The translations under genes were made by a program, and so were the position numbers. Positions 23,815 through 34,750 of a stretch of DNA of 64,000 nt are shown piece after piece. Position 1 is the first letter of the stretch. Each line of letters starts with the position of its first letter. Origin of the DNA: Aphrophora alni (Eukaryota > Arthropoda > Insecta > Hemiptera > Aphrophoridae); contig OY740768.1 of NCBI GenBank assembly GCA_963513935.1, positions 73,198,877 through 73,262,876 of the forward strand, in the 5' to 3' direction. The notes under the pieces are model-generated. The model did not search any database. It had not been told where the DNA came from and saw only the letters and a program-made list of their open reading frames with translations.

Positions 23815-26281
23815 CCTTTTCGGGACTGTCGACGCGTTTACGAGACTGGAGTAAACTGTCCGCACAGACTACGGTCGCGTATACATGTTTTAGAACTTTA
23901 ACGTTTGGGTACTATCATCGCTTTAACGCGACTAATATAATAAAATTCTTTTACTGACATGTACTGCAATCTATTAGCTTTAAAATGAACTATTTGCACT
24001 ATCGATAGGAAGCGGCTAACAGTAGAAAATAGAGAGAATAAAATCATGTTACTGTACCAGCGTTTAGTAGGTTTTGTGAAGAGTGTTAGTAAACATGGCC
24101 GATTCTTTGCAGTCGAGTTCAGGATTTATTTCTTCTAAATATGTGGATAAATCGCGGAAATTGTATTCTAGTGATATTAGTGAAATTTTGCTAAACGAAG
24201 AGTCAGGTGATGAAATTAATAGTGATTGTTCTAGTTATAGTTTTGATGATGATACTACTTGTGGAAATGAGGTTAGTTTTAGTGTTTCTGTTGTTAGTGA
24301 AGAAACTGCATCTACTTCCAATAATCAACAACAAGAAATAGAATCTGAAATCCCAATTACAATTACAAGTGAACCATGTCCACCAAATAAAAAACAAAAA
24401 ATAACAAATATATCAGAAAATAATCAAATAGGCTACCAATTTTTTTAAATTGGACAGACAGTAAATTCAATCCCATCATCCATGATTTTGATATTTCTAA
24501 TTCCGGCATAAAGCAATCAATTTCAAATGATGAATCTGATTTTTGCAGTTATTTTAAAGCTCTAATAATGCCCAAAATTGTTGAACATATTGTGAATGAA
24601 ACAAACACATACTATAACCAAGTCTCTGAACAAATTGATCTTGCAAATTATTCAAATTTACATTGATGGAAACCAACCAACGTAGATGAAATATATACAA
24701 TTTTGAGTTTGACCATGCTTATGCCTAGAAATAAAAAAAATTCAATAAAAGAGTATTGGTAAAAGGCTATTACATTCCCCAATGTTTTCCGAAACGATGG
24801 CTAGAGACAGATATTTGAACATTCTTAGTATGCTTCATTTTGCCAATAATAAAGATCAACCACCCAGCTTCCGTCTATTCAAAATTCAAGAATTATTAGA
24901 TATGTTGAAAACTAATTTCTCAAGTTTGTTTTATCCTTTCCAAAATATAGTAATTGATGAGTCCTTAGTGTTATTCAAAGGAAGGCTTAGTTTCAAGCAA
25001 TATATAAAAACTAAACGCCATCGTTTCGGAATAAAGCTATTTGTTTTATGTGATTTTGAAACTGGATATGTCCTAGATTTTATTGTTTATACTGGTGGTG
25101 ATACTCAAATAGATAATGTTCCACAGTTAGGCATATCTGGAAGAAGTATAGTAATGACTCTACTGAAACCGTATATAAACAAAGGCCACACTCTTTATAC
25201 TGACAACTGGTATACCAGCCCAACTCTGTCACTCTATCTCCATAAATTTAAAACAAATTCTTGTGGGACTGTTCGACAGAACCGAAAATTGATGCCACTT
25301 CTCTCCAAAAAAATGAAAAAAGGGGAAAGAGTTAGCAAGTCTTGTGACAATGTTATGGTGGTGAAATGGATGGACAAAAGAGATGTTACAATGCTTACTA
25401 CTATACATAATGACATAATGTTGACCAGTGATAAAAAAGACAGACAGACTAACACCAATATACAAAAACCAGCTTGCATTATTGACTATAACGACAAAAT
25501 GGGGTCTGTCGACAGAAGTGACATGATGCTTAGTTCGATAGAATGTGTACGAAAAACAATAAAATGGTACAAAAAATTATTTTTTTCATACAATTGATAT
25601 TGCTTTGTTGAATGCACATACTTTATACATGGTAAACACAGGGAAAAAAATAAGTTTGGCAGATTTTCAACTAGGGGTCATTCGTCAGCTGTTAAAACAA
25701 CATCACATCGCCAGAGTTTTTCAACGTGGAGGACGTCCATCAAAAAATGAGCCACCACTTCGGCTAACAGAGAGACACTTCCCTTCACTTGTTCCTGAAA
25801 CCCCTAACAGGAAAAATGCTATGAGAAAATGCCATGTTTGTACTCATACACAATTGGAGCAAAAGAAGAGAAAAGAATCACGTTATATGTGTGTTCAATG
25901 TAATGTAGGGTTATGTGTTTCTCCGTGCTTTGGTATTTATCACACAAAAACAAAATTTTAGAATTGACTACAATAAAAACTATTTCTTTACCTTTTTTAT
26001 TAGATAATCTAGAGATACCGGTAATGTGAAAGTTTTTTAAATTTTTTTAAGTGTCTGTAAAATTGTGTAAAAAAAACAAACAATATATATATAAATAATA
26101 TATATAAATATAAAAAATTTAAATTTTCAATTATTAAAAACAACATTTATTCCTAAAATTTGAAAAGTGATAAATAATAGAAAAGAATGACTGCATGAAG
26201 GTAAGTGACATAAATACAGCTAAATAAAATAACCTAGTCTGAGCATGAAGTAGGGTTTAGAGTATGTTAGTTCCGAAAAGG
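23815..26281 (+). mobile_element. piggyBac element, complete ends
   Basis: 2467 bp flanked by TTAA (23811-23814 and 26282-26285). The ends are CCTTTTCGGGACTGTC at the left and, as reverse complement, CCTTTTCGGAACTAAC at the right. Size, target and CC ends fit autonomous piggyBac elements. The transposase inside is broken, so the copy would move only with help in trans. It sits in an Rce1 intron, opposite in strand to that gene. Confidence 0.93.
24095..25961 (+). pseudogene. piggyBac transposase, frameshifted
   Basis: Starts at the ATG at 24095. The N-terminus is acidic and Ser-rich. The DDE domain (DDE_Tnp_1_7) is clear: MFSETMARDRYLNILSMLHF, VIDESLVLFKGR (first Asp), TLYTDNWYTSP (second Asp) and DYNDKMGSVDRSD (third Asp and its partner). 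The C-terminus has a Cys-rich zinc domain (CHVC, CVQC, C..C), typical of the family. Breaks: a one-base shift at the T7 run 24440-24446, a stop TGA near 24666, a stop TAA plus shift near 24762-24768, and a one-base shift at the T7 run 25580-25586. All catalytic residues remain, so decay is recent or partly due to homopolymer sequence errors. Confidence 0.92.
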
Positions 26282-26285
26282 TTAA

Positions 26286-27317
26286 GCCCTGAGAAGACTT
26301 TCACATGTTTATTTATAAACAGTGAATTTCAATATTGTTATACACTATATTTTGCTGCTGTATGTAAGAAAGAATTACGCCATGAATAATTTTTTAATTA
26401 ATTTAATCACTGCCAGTTTATCTAAAAGGTAAGATGTATTATGCAAAGTTTATAAGCATACAGTTTATTTTGATGCAACAAGAGATGTATTACTATCCAA
26501 ATTAATTATTATATAATAAACACAAATCTTACAATTTAAGGAGGATGAAGCTTCATTATTAGTAATAAGGTAAAAATAAAAAAATAAAGTAATTTAATGA
26601 GATAATTAATAAAAAAAAGAAAATAAATTTGTAAAGAAAATAAGCACACATATATTTACACGGTGTTCCACGCTCTCAGTATAACAAACGTTGGGAAATG
26701 ATTTTGTGCATCAAAATGTAAACTTTTTTGTAATTAAAAACTAGACCTAACCTAAACAAAAATCTTGTTAAAAAAATAAATTTAAAGATAATATCAACAC
26801 ATGAAATACAATAGTAAAATAGCTCAATACTATATCAAAGGAATTAATATCAGAAATGTAGCCATAAGATATATATAGGTAGTTAAATAAAATCACATGC
26901 AAAATAGGAGATGTTAATGAACTTTAAGCCTAGGTTAAGTTAAACACAATAAATCGAGACTATAACTAAATTTATACACTTAAATGATGATCTTGCACCA
27001 ATATATTCCAGCAAACGTAGTACACACTAGATAACAAATTATAACTAAATTATAGACATAATTAGATTGATTTATAATATTTTGTACCCATAGGCATTGA
27101 CAGAATTGAATTCAAGAATCATATAAGTAATCACCTGTTGTATCAAATTAATTTTTTTAAACATACTGTATATACAAACTAAGAAAATTTTAATTTTCGT
27201 CTAGTAGCTAATAGCATGTTGAAAGCACTGTTAAATTAACTAAACTTAATTTGTATAGGCTAAGCAAGTATTAAGCAAGTTAAAATTAGTTATAAGCATA
27301 GACTCACCATGACTAAC
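26286..27317 (-). other. Rce1 intron stretch, no gene seen
   Basis: AT-rich DNA between the piggyBac element and Rce1 exon 2. No exon, TIR pair or transposase was recognised. Confidence 0.5.
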
Positions 27318-27423
27318 CTTATTTAAAACATCACATCCCAAAAACATGTATAACATTATTGGTGAAATGAACATCATTAAGAAAACACTGAAAAATCTCT
27401 TCTTTATTGTTGATGGATGATCA
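27318..27423 (-). CDS. Rce1: Rce1 exon 2
   Basis: 106 bp between an acceptor (CTTTCAG) and a donor (AAG|GTTAGT). It completes the split codon from exon 1 and ends in phase 0. It encodes DHPSTIKKRFFSVFLMM and then a hydrophobic stretch ending in LGCDVLNK. The RDHPxxIKRRF phrase before a membrane helix is characteristic of animal RCE1. Confidence 0.92.
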
Positions 27424-28068
27424 CTGAAAGCAAATGGTAAATTGTAATTGGATTATAATGGTTTAGAAAAATACTATCCTAACTTGTTTATATTAACTCT
27501 TTGCACTTGAAAGACCACTTACTAGTGACCAAACCCCACTCCCCACCAACTAGTATTATTTTCCATTTGAATAGTCCTCTCAGTTCGCATGGTCACTGTG
27601 AATGGCCTCTCGTTCGCCTGAAACAGCTAGGCTACCATTTTGACTGCCAGTCACCAGCTCTGAATTGTTTTGTTGACGTAGAAGACATTTAAAGTTTAAA
27701 GCACACACACAATGAATCTATAAGTAAACTTTTTATAGAATAAATAAATATAGATGAAGTTATTGCACAGTATTTTAAGGTCTAACTAAAATAATAAGTG
27801 AATGTTTTATATTATATGAACGAAAATTTGAATACAAAAACAGAAAAGATGTTGAACTTTTATATTGAAAAACTAAACATACTGACAAAGTTTTTGCACA
27901 GTTTTTTTTAGTTCTAACTAAAATATTAAGTGAATACCGTAATAATCCAAAAAAAATAAAGGTGATGAACTTACTGATATCTAAAAGAAGCTAAATGTGA
28001 TGCAAGTTGGGCGCAATGGTATTAAATAATTACCAAAATAAAAATATATATTTAAAAAAAAGAAAGAA
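27424..28068 (-). other. Rce1 intron stretch, no gene seen
   Basis: AT-rich. The short open frame at 27501-27692 has no domain and no splice support. Confidence 0.5.
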
Positions 28069-28939
28069 ATGTAAGTTTGAATTTTATTAAGCTTAAAATC
28101 TCTAGGGTCGCAAGTTCTTTTACAGTGTACTTATCAGGATATTGGTATTAAAGAATAGAAGTCCTTCTTTGTTCTGAAATGGCACATAATATTTATTAAA
28201 CACATTCACATTTTGAGCAATCATATGCAATGTCTTATTTTAGTACATCCTAATAAACGTTTATTATTTAAATGATATTAATATAAAAGAAAAATCAAAG
28301 AAAATTTAGTTATTGAATTTACTTTTCCTTGTAATTCTGAAATTGAATATATATATTTTGTTTGTTTAAATGAATTTATGTAATTAAGAATTTTTTCTTT
28401 AAAAATAGATTAAGTTTCATTAATGTAATCATTAGAAAAAACTTTATTTTTATCTTTTTATACTTTATAGTATAAAACTTAGCCTCATATATATCATGAA
28501 TCAAATTGCCAAATCAAAGCTTATATCTAACATAAAAAACATTTTAATCATTATATATAAAAACATAGTTTATATTTATAATTTATAACATAATAAGTCT
28601 TAACGTGTATACCAGGCACGATCTTTTTAATTAAAAACACATTCCTTTGTAGCCGATTCGCCTTATTATGCGGAAATGTCTTGCCACCTCGTGGTTGTTG
28701 TCTCTGCTCCTCTGTATAGACGTTGACGCTGTCAATTCGTCTTCTCGCTTTAAAAAATTCATTTTTTTATTGTTCAATTAATGAAATGACTATTAGTGTT
28801 GTAATATAAACTGTTCTATTTTAACACTATACTGTTTTGTCTATATTCCTCGACTCGATTGTCTTGCTTGGTCGAACACGTGCAAGCTATTATTCTCACC
28901 ACATTTATACAAGTTCACATAACAAATTAACAGTTCACA
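28069..28939 (-). repeat. Solo LTR related to the gypsy-type LTR
   Basis: The segment after 28069 matches the LTR at 4519-5518 in the same order: AAAATCTCTAGGGTCG, a GTGTACTTA block, ATTTATTAAACA, a TATACCA...CGATCT block near 28608-28625, and an end near AACAGTTCACAA (compare TACTGTTCACACA). No gag or PBS follows on either side. It is clearly diverged and somewhat shorter (about 870 bp), so it is an older insertion of a sister family reduced by LTR recombination. Confidence 0.65.
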
Positions 28940-29059
28940 ATTTAAATCAAAACTTATAGTACTTTGATCATTTGTATATTGATAAATTGTCTTAAAAACA
29001 CTTCTCTTAAAACTCAAACCTTTAGCCTGAAACTGTGATTGGAGGCACATTGGAACTAT

Positions 29060-31147
29060 AATAACACATCATGAAACTTCCCCAAACCATCTAAAGTGAC
29101 ATGAAAGATGGGTGGAGGCAGAAAGAAGACTGAGCACAGGTAAAACAATTGACGATCAAAACCAAAAATTAATTGCCAAAGAAAAAGAACAATGGCATAA
29201 TGTTATTAAACGACTTTTTGCCATAACACAATTTCTTACCCAGCACCAAATGGCTTTCCGAGGAACAAATGAAACCCTATACAAAAAGGACAAAGGAATT
29301 TATTTGAGGCTTGTTGAGTTGATTGCTCAATTTGATCCTGTATTGAAAGGACAGATTTCTAGAGTATTGGCTAATGAAAAGCAAAGGTGTGTCTCTTACT
29401 TGGGCTAAAACATCCAAAACGAGTTATTAACTCTGATGGGAGACAAAGTAAGGGAAGAAATAATAAACAGAATTAAAAGAGCAAAATACTATGCATTGAT
29501 TCTTGACTGCACGCCCGATTTAAGTAGGAAAGAACAGCTCTCTGTTATTTTGAGGTATGTCCACAAAACAAAGGAGAAAAACGTTGATATTTGTGAAAGT
29601 TTCCTCGGTTTCATTGAAATAACAGCTACACTTCAGGGAAGGGAATGTCAGAAACTGTCTTTAAAATACTTCAAGAGTACGACCTGGACATTTTTAATTG
29701 CAGGGGTCAGGGATATGACAACGGGGCAAATATGAAAGGAAAACACTCTGGTCTACAAAAACAAATTTTAGGAAAAAACAAGAGAACTTTTTTTGTACCA
29801 ACTTGGTACTAAGTGATGCCGCAAAAACATCAGTGTAAACAGTGACCCTTTTAGGAACAATTCAACGGCTGTTTGTGTTTTTCAGCTCATCAACAAAACG
29901 TTGGAGTAAATTGTTGAAGAGTTTGTCACAATCATGTGAAGTGTCGTCAGCATTTGGGCCTTCCCTCACGTTAAAAGAGCTTTGTGTGACTCGCTGGAAA
30001 GCACGAATTGAATCACTGAAAGCAGTAAGATACCAGATTGTGCAAATACGACAAGCACTCTGGGACCTTCATGAAGATAAATCATTTGAAGACGAGGTTA
30101 GAAATTAAGCAAACCTTGTCCGAAGCAATTGAAGATTTTGGTTTCTTAGTTTCGTTGACTGCGTGGTTAATCTTATTTCAAATAAATATTGTTAGAAGAT
30201 ATTGCATTCAAAGACTGTCAACTTCCCTCAAGCTGTACTTATTTTGGAGTCATTTGGGAATTTTTTGAAAGATTTCAGTGAAAATTGATTTCTAAGCTGT
30301 TTAGTGAAAGCCAAAGAGCTGGCTGCAGAGTTAGAACTCGAAACAAGCTTTAAAACACCACACGTTAGAAGGAATAAAAAGCAATTTAATTACGAAGCCA
30401 ATGATGTAACAATAATTGACGCCCAATAGCGTTTTAAAGTTGATTTTTTTATTCCACTAGTTGATACTGCCAATATGGCTGTGCAGAAGAGGTTTGAACA
30501 GCTTAAAGCCAAAATATCAAAAGTCGAGTTTCTTTTTGAAATTGATAAGTTGCCCAAGAGAGAGGACTTGCTTGTTAAATGCAAATAACTAGAAGACCTA
30601 CTTTCAGATGAGAATGGCAGTGACATCAAAGAAGCGGAGTTATGTGAGGAGCTGATATCTATGAAAGACCTCATGCCAAACAAAGGAAGGTTTTAACTTT
30701 ACGTTTTAGTTATTGAAAAATTATTATATTAATTTTTTATAATAGTTTGCTGAGTTAAATTATAACAGTTATAAGAAGAATAAAAATTATTCGAATTTTG
30801 TTTTCAAGCTTTAAAAATCAGTCAATTAGTTCCTTTTCTTTGTTTTAGGCCGGAAAACGCCTGTACATGTGCTGAACTTTCTTTTGGAAACTGGAACTAC
30901 AGGCGCCTATGTAAATGTGTGGGTTGCTTTGCGAGTACTCCTGACTATGCCAATGTCGGTAGCGTCGGCGGACCAAAGTTTTTCAAAATTAAAACTAATA
31001 AAAACCTATCTAAGGTCTACCCTTTCACTAGAAAGACTCAACAACCTTGCAATTTTGTCAATTGAAAATGATATTTCATCTTCTTTAGATTATAATGACT
31101 TAATAAGCACATTTTCGGCTGCCAAAGCTAGGAAGATTAATTTGTAA
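29060..31147 (+). pseudogene. hAT-type transposase (ZMYM1-like) pseudogene
   Basis: Plus-strand fragments in order: HERWVEAERRLSTGKTIDDQ and FLTQHQMAFRGTNETLY (29.1-29.3 kb), an in-frame stop at 29406-29408, KYYALILDCTPDLSRKEQLS (29.5 kb), then after a shift the family hallmark GQGYDNGANMKGKHSGLQ (29.70-29.75 kb), CVTRWKARIESLKAVRYQI (30.0 kb) and the C-terminal dimerisation block beginning VALRVLLTMPMSVASADQSF (30.93 kb). This is the DUF4371/ZMYM1-like branch of hAT proteins. Stops and shifts are too many for a working gene. Between about 30690 and 30849 a stretch ending TTTTAG interrupts the similarity and might be an old intron. Its 5' end is cut near the solo LTR. Confidence 0.85.
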
Positions 31148-31394
31148 GTGTATGTATGTAATGTGACGTACCTTATACAATGTATGTATGTACTTTAATG
31201 TGTTTTTAATGTAACTTAAATATTTTTACTGAGTATTAAACCAAACAAAGATTTTTCCATAATTTAAACACTGGTTTTTATTTTTTACCTGTCAAACCAA
31301 TAAATAAACTAAAAGAATCAGTTAGGAGTTGCTATTCATAAAATTTAGTACATCACACCTATTAAGGCTTAAAAAAATCAGGTTCAATATGTTT

Positions 31395-31480
31395 TACTTA
31401 ACAACTCTCATTGTAAAGGGTGCCAAAGTTCATCCTTGCACACACAGCATTTTGCTCTCAGGCCGGCCCTGGTCACAAGA
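31395..31480. repeat. Possible right end of the hAT element
   Basis: CTCAGGCCGGCCCTGG (near 31458-31473) resembles the CAGGGCCGGCCCT-type ends of this hAT branch. No left partner was found, probably because it was removed or displaced beside the solo LTR. Confidence 0.35.
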
Positions 31481-31799
31481 TAGGGGTTACGATTTAAAAA
31501 ATTTAAGTTGCCCCCTTTCAAAAGGAGGACAAAAATTTTAATCCTGATAAACACAAGAAAAAGTGTTATAATAGGTATGGTAGAGATTTTAGGTTGATAT
31601 AGCAATCTATTTAAATAATATCGAGGTGTAACATGACTTATTTCATACACTGTATATATAAAACATTTATAAGTGTTATGTTTATCATATCGTAGAAAAT
31701 GCATAATGGCCATCTTTTTTTTTCTATTGCATGACATGTTGCTGCACATTTGGTCTAGTTCACCTTTAGTTGTATTGTAGAACTCTTAGTTCTACTATA

Positions 31800-32490
31800 C
31801 TATACTAGAATATTTGGTTTCTTGTCATGTTCATCATTGACTGGTATTTTACAGTAAGTTTATAGTCAGAGTACAATTTTATTGTTCTTAGCTTCGTATA
31901 AAACTAATGTTTTAGCACCGTCAAAGCAGAACATGGATGTATTAATGCCTCTTTTCTTATCAGTATCCAACATCTCAGGTTGAATTTCGCTCCATCGTTT
32001 CCAGAAATCTGAGCTTGTACTCTGGTTTTAAAAGCTCCTTCGCCAGGTATACAGATGTAAGCAAGTTATCACAAGTTATGTTACAATTCAAACCACAGAT
32101 ATTTCTTGAAAACTGAGTTACAAGCTACTGAGACCTAAGCATACTATCGTTGTACATTTTTAACAATATTTGGGTTTGTGTTTGCCATATATTGCAGAAC
32201 ATGACAATTTTGATGTCTTTCTTTGAGGATTTCTTCAGCAAAATCATCTAAAAGGGAAATGTCGCTAGAAAGCTACCAAATGTTCATCTACTGTAAGATA
32301 AGATTCCAAATTGTAAGAGTCTTAGCAGTTTTAATGAACATATTTCAAACTTCTCTGAGGGCGGCAAAAGGAATCTCATTTGATTTATTTCTTTTCATAT
32401 GGACTGAATTATCACTGTCTCTGACAGTTTGTAACTCATCCAAAATTCTGAAATTGTACGATATGTTTATATTGCCAGCAAACAAGAAAT
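31800..32490 (-). pseudogene. piggyBac-family transposase remnant 2
   Basis: Minus-strand pieces in order: ALREVWNMFIKTAKTL (near 32370-32320), decayed sequence with DEHLV-like remains, a segment like LLTSVYLAKELL near 32080-32040, and GAKTLVLYEAKNNKIVLL near 31920-31870. The REVWDxF, IPLAKxLL and KTLVSYxPKKNKxVLLLS phrases belong to piggyBac transposases. It is much older than the copy at 24 kb and differs from it. No ends were recognised. It is a candidate helper lineage for one of the TTAA families (inference). Confidence 0.65.
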
Positions 32491-33109
32491 TTTTTAAAAA
32501 AAGTAAAGAATTAGATTAGACAAATAAAAAATAACTAAACAATACTTAAAACTGTATAAGCACAAATATACACATAAAAGGTATAGATAAACATTAATAT
32601 CTCAAATAATTGTATATGAAAAAGAAGAAAAAAGATTAATTTGAATTTAAAATATAGGGCCTAAACATATAAAAGGTAAACATTCTTCTCTCAGACTATG
32701 AAAGCGTCACATCAACTAATGTAGAAGGTAGTCTCGCCAGTAAGAAAATGAAATTAAAAACTCGCCAAAAATTCACAAAGAAGGTCAAACATATTCACTT
32801 GTCACTCTCTCTTAACTAACTGAAGGTATTATTATTTTAGTATTATTAAGGTATTATTATTAAGTTTTCAACTCTGTGTTAATTTTTCCACCGAAAAATC
32901 ACAATTTCAAAACTACAGAATTCAATGCATTTATAGATCATTGAAGTCAAGCATAAGTCCTTGTAAGGTAAAAATTTGCATACAAACCTATTTTAATGCG
33001 TAATTCACTATAATGGACCTAACCTAGAAAAGTTGAAATTATGTTTTTTTTTCCATGAAAAAGTTAGCTCCGCATTAAAAACTTATATTATTATTAATAA
33101 ATAAGGTAT
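32491..33109 (-). other. Rce1 intron stretch, no gene seen
   Basis: AT-rich, no exon or element recognised. Confidence 0.45.
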
Positions 33110-33116
33110 GTTTTTT

Positions 33117-33223
33117 GGTACTTACGTATTAACGCCACCGCAGCAGAAGTTGCTAATGCGCATGCGCCAATATTTGCTTACTTTGCGATATAATTATATA
33201 TCACGACAGGTTTGACCAGGTAG

Positions 33224-33260
<37 letters not shown>

Positions 33261-33508
33261 CCTGGCCAAACCTTTCGTAAGTTTATTGAAGTTAATAATT
33301 TGAAATTAGATCATGGATAAACATGAGCTTTAAAAGTGAAGTGCCGCCAATCTACGCCAAAAATTTTTGCGACAAATTATAAAATGAAAGTATATGAATC
33401 TCAAAGCTGAAAAAAATGGAATTCTGCTTCCCTTAAACCAGTTTGCTCTTTATTGGAGCATGCGCATTAGCACAACTTCTGCTGCGGTGGCGTTAATACG
33501 TAAGTACC
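33117..33508. mobile_element. hAT-type MITE with long TIRs
   Basis: Ends GGTACTTACGTATTAACG and, at the right, CGTTAATACGTAAGTACC are inverted copies; similarity runs about 57 bp inward (CCACCGCAGCAGAAGTTG, TAATGCGCATGC) with a two-base gap. GTTTTTTG stands on both sides (33110-33117 and 33509-33516), an 8-bp duplication as expected for hAT. Inside, 33207-33281 is a smaller palindrome around an AT microsatellite (see the finding on the GACAGGTTT family). Confidence 0.85.
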
Positions 33509-33516
33509 GTTTTTTG

Positions 33517-34385
33517 TTTTTTTTAATCACCAAAAATACCGGTTCGTCACAGTAAACAATTACTGATTGGGGATGAGTAGATTGTAGCATATACCTAGTC
33601 TGCCAGATGACACATTACCTTCCTAGTAATAGCCCATGTATTTTTTACTAATTTATTATTGTTAGCAGCTTTTTTATTATAATAATTTGGTACACAATTC
33701 GGCACCTAGGATAGGTTACTTAGGTTTTTGAAATTTTCAATTATAAAGGCCTAAAAACTCAACTTGTCCAAGAAAATTATTTTGTAATGGGTTTAACACA
33801 TATTATTGTTACTGACTGATATTAATACAAGTAGACAATACTATATAAATATTAAGATTGCAAAAATCTGTTACAACTACTATTCAAATAAGTTAGGTTA
33901 TGTAGTATCAAACAATACAAATATTCTTGCTTAAATTACAATATATAGGCCTACATATTTCAAATTTGACTTAGATTTAAATTAAAAATTGTCATTCAAT
34001 AGGCCCCCTGTATATATTTTTTTTCTTCAACTTTTTTGGTCTTATTATAATATTCATGTGGAAAATCCAAACCAAAATTTCTCTCCATAATATAAACATT
34101 AAAATAAAGGTAATGCATAAGAAAAATAACATGTATGGTTTACCATAGATTTTAGAAAGAATTTCAATGAAATAAAACTATATTTTATACTTGAAGCTTA
34201 CTTCACATTTTATAGATATAAAATAAATTATAATATAAACTAGACGATTTAAGGTGAGTGAGGGATATTTTTGGTTTCTAACCTTACTTGATCTGACTGT
34301 TCAATACAATAATAGCAACTTAAAACATAATATTTTTCAATTAAATACAACTGAAAGTAAGTTTGATAACATTATACATAAATAC
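33517..34385 (-). other. First intron of Rce1, no gene seen
   Basis: AT-rich; the first bases hold TCACAGTAAACAATTAC, also found at 38005-38022 in another repeat. Nothing else is recognised. Confidence 0.5.
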
Positions 34386-34501
34386 CTGCCATGTGGTGAA
34401 TTCCAAACATAAAGACTTAAAACAAAAAGAACTGAAAGTATAAAACAGGCAGTAATAGATGAAAAACATGTAAAGTAATACGGTTGTTGAAAAGCCTCCA
34501 T
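34386..34501 (-). CDS. Rce1: Rce1 exon 1 (CAAX prenyl protease 2 start)
   Basis: ATG at 34501; the exon ends at a GGCAG|GTATTT donor with two bases of a split codon. It encodes MEAFQQPYYFTCFSSITACF and a hydrophobic stretch ending VWNSPHG, an N-terminal membrane segment. RCE1 is an endoplasmic-reticulum membrane protease that removes the last three residues of farnesylated or geranylgeranylated CAAX proteins such as Ras and Rho GTPases, before ICMT methylation. The four exons here give about 177 residues of a family usually about 280-330 long. Phases fit throughout (2, 0, 1, 1 bases carried over). The gene spans more than 20 kb because of transposon-filled introns. It starts 152 bp from the FBXO11 start on the other strand. 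Confidence 0.9.
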
Positions 34502-34653
34502 ACTGTAATTACTATAATCACGTGACTTTGCGAATGATTTCGATTGGGTATGACCAGCTTCCGTCTTCTGAATGAGAAAATGGCTGCCTGGGTTGATGGA
34601 GCTGTCTTCTTTGTTTAGGATTTTGAGTTGGAAATATTTGAGTATTTGTTAAA
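34502..34653. promoter_or_regulatory. Putative bidirectional promoter of Rce1 and FBXO11
   Basis: The 152 bp between the two start codons are richer in GC than the surroundings and lack a TATA box. Visible motifs: TCACGTGAC (34518-34526; E-box of the USF/MITF type), ATTGG (34543-34547; inverted CCAAT), and AAAATGGCTGC (34577-34587; similar to YY1/Pho sites). A TATA-less, CCAAT and E-box layout is typical of divergent housekeeping promoters. Transcription starts are not known; function is inferred from position. Confidence 0.65.
34580..34618 (+). other. Upstream ORF before FBXO11
   Basis: ATG in a good context (AAAATGG) opens a 12-codon frame, MAAWVDGAVFFV, that stops 35 bases before the FBXO11 ATG. 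If the transcript starts upstream of it, ribosomes would meet it first. The ATG overlaps the YY1-like site, so it may be upstream of or at the transcription start instead. Confidence 0.45.
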
Positions 34654-34750
34654 ATGCCGAGTGCTACATTTAGCTCATCACGATCATATGTAAGGAGATC
34701 GCGTAGAAAAGGTGCTAATAGGATCCCACTTCCATCACGAACAAGTTCTG
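34654..34750 (+). CDS. FBXO11: FBXO11 exon 1 (start of F-box only protein 11)
   Basis: ATG at 34654, donor G|GTAAGT at 34751. It encodes MPSATFSSSRSYVRRSRRKG and a short basic, Ser/Arg-rich end. FBXO11 is the substrate receptor of an SCF (SKP1-CUL1-F-box) ubiquitin ligase; the vertebrate protein targets BCL6 and CDT2, and the nematode homologue DRE-1 controls developmental timing. Its later CASH/PbH1 beta-helix repeats and UBR zinc finger must lie right of the window. I chose this ATG because it is the first in frame and the phase runs correctly into exon 2. Confidence 0.85.

Noticed and set aside
24203..24397. Minus-strand open frame within the piggyBac
   Set aside because: Antisense to the transposase N-terminus.
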